Below are positions 1-4,994 of a stretch of 10,724 nt of DNA, one piece after another. The stretch spans positions 1 to 10,724 of the forward strand of contig JADGQN010000125.1 in NCBI GenBank assembly GCA_017881765.1, given 5' to 3'. The first letter of the stretch is position 1; every line of letters starts with the position of its first letter. The stretch comes from Syntrophobacterales bacterium (GTDB lineage: Bacteria > Desulfobacterota > Syntrophorhabdia > Syntrophorhabdales > WCHB1-27). The position numbers and the translations under genes are program-made. The notes under the pieces are model-generated. The model saw nothing but the letters and a program-made list of their open reading frames with translations. It was not told where the DNA came from and ran no database searches.

Positions 1-1009
1 TGCGCTCGGGATTATGGCACAACACGTACCGCGTCCCGTCCTTTTCCACTTCCACCAGTTGATGGTGATCGAACAGGTCAAGCTGCACCGGGTGGTCTTG
101 TGTCTCCACCGCCTTCATCATCTCTTCCCGTGTCAGGGCCGTGATGTAACTGAAGCTTTCCCACCACCCCTCTTTTTCGAGCTCTGCGATCCGCGCATGG
201 GTCACCATACCCCGGTCCCCCACGAAGATGAACTCTTCAAGCCCGAGTTTTTCCTTCAGGTTGATCAGTTGCCCCTTGACCGTTGTCTGGTCTGCGGTGT
301 TGCCCTTGAACACGTCCACCCAGATCGGGCACCCCCGCTCGTCTGAAATGATACCGATCACCACTTGGAGCTTCCCTTTTTTTCCGTCCCGGTTGTAGCC
401 ATATTCTGCCAGCGGGCAGGTAGTGCCTTCGAAATAGCTCGAGGTGATGTCATACAGGTACAGCTTCCCCGGCGTATGGTTCCGGCTGTACAGTGCTTTC
501 AGGATCTCTTCCCGTTTACCCTCCAATGCAGAAAGCGCCCCGTACCATGTCTTGAGCGACGGCGCTTTCTTTTCGTTGAGGAGGAAGGATGAGGCTTCCT
601 TCTCGTAAAGCCTTTGCAATGCCATGACCGAAAGCGGCTTCGGAGCAATGATCCGCTCCACGATGATGGCCATGACGGCGATGAAGTGTTTCAGGGACAA
701 ACAGGATTTCACCAGCTGGTATATGCCGAGTTGTTTGAGCACGGAGAATGCCACGAAGGCCGGCCCTATGACGAGAGACCCTTGATGCATGATCTCTTTG
801 ATGTGGACATACTCTTCCAGAACTGTTGCATCGCCCCGCTTCAGTGCTTCCGTAATCAGGTTGACGATAAACGTCGGCAAGTTGCCCAAGTTGGCTAAGG
901 TCTTGTTGCGCGGGGTGCCGTGTTCGTCTCGGTAGGACGTGATGACAAGGGGGGTCTCGTAAACCTTTCCTTTATAGCTACGCCTCGCATACCCAACCCT
1001 CATCTTCAT
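1..1009 (-). CDS. IS1634-family (IS4-like DDE) transposase, N-terminal part, cut by window edge
   Basis: This is the transposase of an insertion sequence; it would cut and join DNA at the element's ends. The minus strand is open from an ATG at 1009 to the first base of the window, giving 336 residues with no stop. The N-terminus begins MKMRVGYARRSYKGKVYETP, as in IS1634-type proteins. The catalytic domain is visible: a first Asp in YLYDITSSYFEG (D187) and a second Asp in FIFVGDRGMVTH (D265), the usual DDE spacing and context. The third acidic residue (YREK-type region) and the C-terminus lie outside the window, where members usually reach about 500-600 residues, so about a third or more is missing. 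No clear Shine-Dalgarno precedes the ATG; a second ATG lies 6 nt downstream. The plus-strand reading frames over this stretch are shadows. The copy looks intact as far as it can be read. Confidence 0.9.
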   Translation of the reverse strand, partial: MKMRVGYARRSYKGKVYETPLVITSYRDEHGTPRNKTLANLGNLPTFIVNLITEALKRGDATVLEEYVHIKEIMHQGSLVIGPAFVAFSVLKQLGIYQLVKSCLSLKHFIAVMAIIVERIIAPKPLSVMALQRLYEKEASSFLLNEKKAPSLKTWYGALSALEGKREEILKALYSRNHTPGKLYLYDITSSYFEGTTCPLAEYGYNRDGKKGKLQVVIGIISDERGCPIWVDVFKGNTADQTTVKGQLINLKEKLGLEEFIFVGDRGMVTHARIAELEKEGWWESFSYITALTREEMMKAVETQDHPVQLDLFDHHQLVEVEKDGTRYVLCHNPER

Positions 1010-1015
1010 TGCTAT

Positions 1016-1045
1016 ATATTAGCATTATAAGGCATGGGATGTCAA
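1016..1045 (-). promoter_or_regulatory. possible transposase promoter
   Basis: On the minus strand a perfect TTGACA (1045-1040) is followed after 18 nt by TAATAT (1021-1016). The -10 would lie only 6 nt before the ATG at 1009, which leaves almost no leader, so either the start is at the second ATG (1003) or the true -10 is different. A TATAAT also occurs at 1029-1024 but only 10 nt from the -35, too close. Plausible but weak. Confidence 0.3.
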
Positions 1046-1065
1046 GCATAAATGATACTTATTAC

Positions 1066-1141
1066 TCGCTACATCATTGACCTGTCCATCCCCTGTTTTC
1101 TCCCATGGTTGTGCGGTTTATGGCAACCCTCTCTGTAGCGA
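1066..1141. repeat. 8-bp inverted repeat in the gap between the IS gene and the next gene
   Basis: TCGCTACA at 1066-1073 and TGTAGCGA at 1134-1141 are perfect inverted copies, 76 bp end to end. The stretch 1010-1159 holds no other gene and should contain the transposase-proximal end of the insertion sequence. I cannot place that end, because the other terminus and the target duplication are outside the window. The repeat could be a weak hairpin or chance. Confidence 0.35.
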
Positions 1142-1159
1142 CTACTTAAGTTCCGTTTT

Positions 1160-1438
1160 ATGAATGATCAGTATGCGAAGGGATGTCTCGAGGGGGTGAA
1201 GGGGTACGGCATGGATATGGCGGTGGAGGCGCTCAAACTGGTGTGCAAGGATGACATGGGTAAGGACGCCGTTAAGGAAGGCCTCAAGAAAGTCCTCTTC
1301 CGAAACCTCCCCAACGAGAAGCAGATGGATCTGACAACCTACATGAAGGAGGGAGTTGTCACAGTGGAAGCCCACTGGGGTGGAGCAGGGTATGTTTCCT
1401 CAGGCCAGATTCAGGATGTGATTGAAGGTGGGTTATAG
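1160..1438 (+). CDS. small protein of unknown function, homologous to the C-terminal domain of the next gene (possibly a 5'-truncated remnant)
   Basis: A 92-residue reading frame from the first ATG after an in-frame TAG at 1136. I do not recognise its function. There is no signal peptide or membrane segment. Residues about 21-92 align with residues 171-239 of the following protein: a helical stretch with MGKDAVKEGLKKVLFRN (residues 33-49) matches MAKDALKQNVRSVRFGN without gaps, and the rest shares a strand-like GVVTVEAHW versus GMLCIRADL and a final helix. No Shine-Dalgarno precedes the ATG, and an IS gene starts just upstream on the other strand. It may therefore be either a genuine small single-domain partner or the 3' remnant of a longer gene cut by the insertion. 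Its stop overlaps the next start, which favours translational coupling. Confidence 0.6.
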   Translation: MNDQYAKGCLEGVKGYGMDMAVEALKLVCKDDMGKDAVKEGLKKVLFRNLPNEKQMDLTTYMKEGVVTVEAHWGGAGYVSSGQIQDVIEGGL

Positions 1439-2157
1439 TGCGGCCAGAGGAAGAGTCACTTTATCGGATTCCAGCCAAGCAGCCGCGATTCTTACTGGAG
1501 CGGCTGAGTAGTCTGGCTCGCCGTCGTGAGGAAGGGGAAGAGGTCCCTTTGCCGTTGATCGTACTACACCTGCCCGCGGGACGTGATATCACAGGCTTTG
1601 TCATACGACTCGCGGCCGACGATCTGAAAGGGGATGTGCTGCTCTTTCATGTACCGGGGCCCGACCTGGGGCAGCCGCGGTTTCACCTGACCTACATCGA
1701 TCCGCGCATAGTGGAAGGAATAACGGTGCTCGACGCCGACACTGTGGCTCACTGGATCAGCTTTGGCGCCATTCCCGCGCCGGAGCCAAAGACGCCGCCC
1801 AGCCGGTTCGAGCTGAATCGCCAGTTGGGGGAGGCAGCGAAGTCACTGGCTTCCGATTCCGGATGGTCCTTTCAGGCGGACATCGATGGGGAAGGTATCC
1901 CCGGATCGGGCGCCTCATGGCAAAGCATGGCAGAGCTGATACACCAGGGAATGGCTGTCTTAAAGGAGCTCCTTACCGACCCCATGGCTAAAGACGCTTT
2001 GAAACAGAACGTCCGGAGTGTGCGCTTCGGCAACGCATCGCAGCCGGGCGTCACACTCATCGACGGAATGCTCTGCATCCGCGCCGACCTGTCACAAGGA
2101 TTCGAAGGTCGTCTCCGCAAAGACGATCTGCAGGCTGCTATCGGCAAGGTCCTTTGA
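1438..2157 (+). CDS. conserved-looking two-domain protein of unknown function
   Basis: A 239-residue protein starting at a GTG that overlaps the preceding TAG by one base (TAGTG), so it is probably translated by coupling to the upstream gene. Three parts can be seen. Residues about 36-110 are strand-rich, with PLIVLHLPAGRDITGFVIRL, then VLLFHV, then FHLTYIDPRIVEGITVLDA; this order loosely recalls an Sm-like small beta-barrel. Residues 111-160 form a Pro/Gly-rich linker, with a short helix around 125-138. Residues about 165-239 are the domain shared with the preceding small protein. No catalytic motif, signal peptide or membrane helix is visible, so it is probably a cytoplasmic binding or structural protein. 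I do not assign a function. It ends 77 bp from the convergent endonuclease Q gene, with no evident terminator hairpin between them. Confidence 0.7.
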   Translation: MRPEEESLYRIPAKQPRFLLERLSSLARRREEGEEVPLPLIVLHLPAGRDITGFVIRLAADDLKGDVLLFHVPGPDLGQPRFHLTYIDPRIVEGITVLDADTVAHWISFGAIPAPEPKTPPSRFELNRQLGEAAKSLASDSGWSFQADIDGEGIPGSGASWQSMAELIHQGMAVLKELLTDPMAKDALKQNVRSVRFGNASQPGVTLIDGMLCIRADLSQGFEGRLRKDDLQAAIGKVL

Positions 2158-2234
2158 TCAGAGACCTAATTCTATTTTCGATCCGCCGGAACAACTCAGA
2201 AACATGAGACGTATGAACCGACTTTCGCCGAGCA

Positions 2235-3509
2235 TCACAGGAGTGCGCCCTGCCCCTTGATCTCCTTCCTCTCCGCGGCCTCGAATATCTTGATCTTTCC
2301 GTACTCACCATCGTAGCCCGGCTTGATGTGAACCTTGCCGGCCCGCATCCGTGCAATGGCTTCGGCCACGAGCGGCGACGCTGCCCGTTCAATCTCCACC
2401 AGCGGCGCGTCCATAAGGATTTTAAACTCATTACCCAGCCTCGCGAGCAGGCTCATATAGTCGCCCTGCACGGACTTGCTGTTCGCGCCCACCACTCCGC
2501 GGGCCTCGGCCAGCACCTCCTGCAAGGGAATCAGAGAATAGTACGGAGGAGCACCCGGCGGCTTGAAGCCGTGCTTTCGGTCAGCGAGCAGCTCAACTCT
2601 ATGCATGACACCGATAGTGAGCCGCTTGCCGCAGGCGGGGCACCGGTAATCATGCTGCTTCGTTTCCCCGGGCGCGAAGCGCACATCACACGCCCTGTGG
2701 CCGTCGTAATGGTACTTTCCTTCTTCCGGAAAGAATTCTATCGTGCCCATAAATTGCTCGCGTGTCTTTATGGCATGAGTGATGGCGCCATAAGAGACCT
2801 CGACGTCCAGGATATTCGCTTCTCTTCCCAGTTTCGGCGCTGAATGCGCGTCAGAGTTGGAAATGAGCGTTATCCCGTCCAGGGCCGAAAGACGCCAGTT
2901 CATGGCAGGGTCTGAGGAGAGGCCCGTTTCTATGGCATATATGTGCGGGGTAAGCTCCTCGAAGCACTCTTCGAGCGAATCAAAACCGGATGCCGCGCCG
3001 AATACCGAAAAATGAGGGGTCCACGCGTGAGCCGGGATGAACATCGCCTGGGGAGACGCATCGAGCGTGATCTTGAGAAGCTCTTTCGCGTCGAGCCCGA
3101 GGATGGGCCTTCCATCCGATTTTATATTGCCTATCCTGGAGAGCGCGAGGTTGAACTTAGCCGCGCTGGCAAAGTCGGGGACAAAGACGAGACAGTGAAC
3201 CTTGCGCGTCCTGTCATGTTTCTTATAGATGCAGCTTATCTCAACGGAGAGGAGAAAAGAGACATCCGCCCTGCATGATTCGGGTACGGTCTCCGGGCGC
3301 AGTTCCTCTTTCAACTGAAACAGACCATTCCCTGTCGGCTCCAGTTTTTCACCCAGTTCCTTGAACCACTTTGGATGGGTGAAGTCTCCGGTACCGACGA
3401 CAGCGATACCTTTCATCTGAGCCCATTTCCAGATGCCCTCAGGTACCATCTCCGCGCTCGTGGCCCTGGAATAACACGAATGGATGTGCAGATCGGCGAT
3501 GAAGGACAT
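2235..3509 (-). CDS. endonuclease Q family protein (PHP-domain DNA repair nuclease)
   Basis: Predicted DNA repair endonuclease that nicks DNA 5' of deaminated bases such as uracil and hypoxanthine. The 424 residues match the usual size of the family. The PHP metal-binding part starts at once with ADLHIHSCYSRATS (D6, H8, H10), then GTGDFTHPKW (D42, H45), SVEIS (E90), VHCLVF (H105), IPAHAWTPHFSVFG (H161) and ISNSDAHS (D220, H222). A Cys-rich zinc-type segment follows: C274, then YRCPACGKRLTIGVMHRVELLADR (C290, C293). The C-terminus GKVHIKPGYDGEYGKIKIF is typical of the family. I chose the ATG at 3509 over an in-frame upstream start because homology begins there and a GGGGGA ribosome site lies just before it, inside the end of the preceding gene. 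The start is 2 nt after that gene's stop, so the two are co-transcribed. Confidence 0.9.
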   Translation of the reverse strand: MSFIADLHIHSCYSRATSAEMVPEGIWKWAQMKGIAVVGTGDFTHPKWFKELGEKLEPTGNGLFQLKEELRPETVPESCRADVSFLLSVEISCIYKKHDRTRKVHCLVFVPDFASAAKFNLALSRIGNIKSDGRPILGLDAKELLKITLDASPQAMFIPAHAWTPHFSVFGAASGFDSLEECFEELTPHIYAIETGLSSDPAMNWRLSALDGITLISNSDAHSAPKLGREANILDVEVSYGAITHAIKTREQFMGTIEFFPEEGKYHYDGHRACDVRFAPGETKQHDYRCPACGKRLTIGVMHRVELLADRKHGFKPPGAPPYYSLIPLQEVLAEARGVVGANSKSVQGDYMSLLARLGNEFKILMDAPLVEIERAASPLVAEAIARMRAGKVHIKPGYDGEYGKIKIFEAAERKEIKGQGALL

Positions 3510-3511
3510 GG

Positions 3512-4765
3512 TTATCGGTATCCCCCGTATTCCCTCGTACACTCGGCCCAGACTTTGACCAGTTCGGGCTTCGCATCGTCGAGGACCGTCCTCGCGGACA
3601 TGATGAAGCCCCCTCCCCTGCCCACACCCTCGATCAGCCTTCTCGTCTGCTCCTTGATCTGTTCGGGCGTCCCCGTACTCAGCAGGGAAACAGGCATGCC
3701 TCCCACAATACAAATCGTATCACCCACGATCTCTTTCGCCTTGAAAATATCCGTGGTGTCGAACATGGCCAGCACCTTGCCTCTGGGCAGCTCACGAAGA
3801 TACGGCAGGCGTGTGGTGCAATCTCCTTCCAAAAAAGCACACGGCGTCATTCCCGCGTCTACCAGTCCCAGGATCAGTTTTTTCAGGCCCGGCCAATAAA
3901 AGGTCTCGAACTGCTTCAAGGACATGAAGCCGTCCGATCCTCGGTGGAGAGGAATGAAGACCCTCGGATTACCGCCCCTTTTTGCCCCGTCAACCGCACT
4001 TTTCAAGAGCATCGGGAAAACCTTCTCCATGGTCTTGTGGAGTTTGTCGGGCTGCCGGTACATGTCGAGCATTGTCCCGCGCATGCCCCTCAACATGTCA
4101 GAGATCAGGTCGAAGGGGGCGTACGTGGTGACGCCGAATGCCTGCGGGAAACCAAGTGCTGCCATCTCCCGGTCGAATCCGCCAAGGATCGCGAGATATT
4201 TGGACGCCTCCAGCCCCGCCCTGTAAAGTGATGCAAAGGCTTCCGCGATAGACGGGTCGGCAAATATGGCGCTGCCAAAAATGGCACCCTTGTAACCCTG
4301 GAGAAAGAGTGCATCAATCGAAGGGAGGTTGCGCAGAGGCTCCAGGGCCCCGTACAGGCGCGGCATATAGACCCTTATGATGTAGTCGGAGGGGTCAGCG
4401 AGGAACGCATCATACTCATCGGCCTTCATATATTCGCCTTCAACAAATTGGAACGTCGAAAAGCCGGAGACCCCATGGCCGGGCCATCTGATCTGCCTGC
4501 AATCGAGGATGTCCAGTGCGGTCCCCGGATAGACCGCAGCCGCGGCGAAGTACATATCGGGCTCCAGTTCCAGGACCATCTGCTTGTTGGCTGCCACCCA
4601 TCTATCACTCTGATAGAAGGCGTCTTGCGCGCTCAATCCCGCAAACCGGGCTGCAAGAAGATGCGTATTCGGAAGGAACGGAACCCTGTCCGGGACTTTC
4701 AGACTGATCGCATCCTCCACCCTCTTGAGCCGCTCTTTATAACGGTCTTCCGCTGTCTCAGGCAT
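3512..4765 (-). CDS. uroporphyrinogen decarboxylase (URO-D) family protein, methyltransferase-like
   Basis: A 417-residue member of the URO-D superfamily, which contains haem-pathway decarboxylases and cobalamin-dependent methyltransferases (MtaA, CmuA type). It is not a good HemE: it is longer and lacks HemE's N-terminal RQAGR-type motif. The C-terminal half shows the superfamily pattern: LEGDCTTRLPYLRELPRGKV (residues 312-331), FDTTDIFKAKEIVGDTICIVGG (335-356) and STGTPEQIKEQTRRLIEGVG then GGFIMS (363-390). Candidate metal ligands are H274 and C316, but the H-x-C...C zinc motif of MtaA/MtbA is not evident. The ATG at 4765 is preferred to a start 63 codons upstream because GAGG lies 8 nt before it and the extra residues are low-complexity Arg/Cys-rich. 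It may move methyl groups to or from a corrinoid in anaerobic metabolism; the substrate is unknown. It leads the operon that includes endonuclease Q. Confidence 0.8.
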   Translation of the reverse strand: MPETAEDRYKERLKRVEDAISLKVPDRVPFLPNTHLLAARFAGLSAQDAFYQSDRWVAANKQMVLELEPDMYFAAAAVYPGTALDILDCRQIRWPGHGVSGFSTFQFVEGEYMKADEYDAFLADPSDYIIRVYMPRLYGALEPLRNLPSIDALFLQGYKGAIFGSAIFADPSIAEAFASLYRAGLEASKYLAILGGFDREMAALGFPQAFGVTTYAPFDLISDMLRGMRGTMLDMYRQPDKLHKTMEKVFPMLLKSAVDGAKRGGNPRVFIPLHRGSDGFMSLKQFETFYWPGLKKLILGLVDAGMTPCAFLEGDCTTRLPYLRELPRGKVLAMFDTTDIFKAKEIVGDTICIVGGMPVSLLSTGTPEQIKEQTRRLIEGVGRGGGFIMSARTVLDDAKPELVKVWAECTREYGGYR

Positions 4766-4794
4766 CCCGCGTACCTCGCATATTATTTTTGTCA

Positions 4795-4823
4795 AGTATA
4801 CTCTATGGGCGGAACCGGGGCAA
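4795..4823 (-). promoter_or_regulatory. possible sigma-70-type promoter for the URO-D/endonuclease Q operon
   Basis: On the minus strand TTGCCC (4823-4818) and TATACT (4800-4795) are separated by 17 nt and lie about 30 nt upstream of the ATG at 4765. The -10 is one change from consensus; the -35 is weaker. A TTGACA just downstream (4797-4792) lacks a matching -10 at 17 nt. Confidence 0.45.
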
Positions 4824-4868
4824 CAGAAACAACGAGACTCGCGTCTGCTCCGCGCCCCCCGCGCCCCC

Positions 4869-4887
4869 GGCTTGACAGCCGCAAGCC
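4869..4887. promoter_or_regulatory. inverted repeat over the -35 of the AOR promoter, candidate operator
   Basis: GGCTTG (4869-4874), seven nt, CAAGCC (4882-4887): a perfect 6-bp dyad of 19 bp in total. The left arm overlaps the TTGACA of the predicted AOR promoter, a position where a bound repressor would block RNA polymerase. No regulator gene flanks it directly; the nearest is the GntR-type gene about 4 kb away. Confidence 0.4.
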
Positions 4888-4900
4888 CTCGTGATACCTT
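4872..4900 (+). promoter_or_regulatory. predicted sigma-70-type promoter for the AOR operon
   Basis: A perfect TTGACA (4872-4877) and TACCTT (4895-4900) are separated by 17 nt. TG sits one base before the -10 (TGaTACCTT), an extended -10 that can compensate for the weak hexamer. Transcription would begin near 4907 and leave a leader of almost 90 nt before the ATG at 4995. Confidence 0.55.
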
Positions 4901-4932
4901 AACATTTCGTAACAGAGCGTTGCAGGTGCTCA

Positions 4933-4971
4933 GGGTCAGGTGTTGATTTCTCACGGACTATGGCTTGACCC
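4933..4971 (+). promoter_or_regulatory. hairpin in the AOR mRNA leader, just before the ribosome site
   Basis: GGGTCAGGT (4933-4941) can pair with GCTTGACCC (4963-4971) as nine pairs, two of them G-U, with a 21-nt loop. The stem ends 9 nt before the GGGAG ribosome site (4981-4985) of the AOR gene. There is no following T-run, so it is not a simple terminator. It may modulate translation or mRNA stability. It does not resemble the molybdenum-cofactor riboswitch that I know. Confidence 0.4.
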
Positions 4972-4994
4972 AAAGAAAAAGGGAGAAAAATAGC

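Noticed and set aside
14..898. Plus-strand reading frames of 75-110 residues over the left end
   Set aside because: They are shadows of the transposase on the minus strand, which has clear DDE motifs and an unbroken frame.
3510..3713. 68-residue N-terminal extension of endonuclease Q
   Set aside because: It overlaps the end of the URO-D gene, is low-complexity, and homology and the ribosome site both point to the ATG at 3509.
4766..4954. 63-residue N-terminal extension of the URO-D protein
   Set aside because: No ribosome site; Arg/Cys-rich sequence from the GC-rich promoter region; the family begins near MPETAEDRY.
4965..4994. Upstream TTG start for the AOR gene
   Set aside because: The ATG at 4995 has GGGAG 9 nt before it, while the TTG has no ribosome site and lies in the leader hairpin.
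4901..4994. Molybdenum/tungsten cofactor riboswitch in the AOR leader
   Set aside because: I could not match the multi-stem consensus; only one simple hairpin is visible, so I report the hairpin only.
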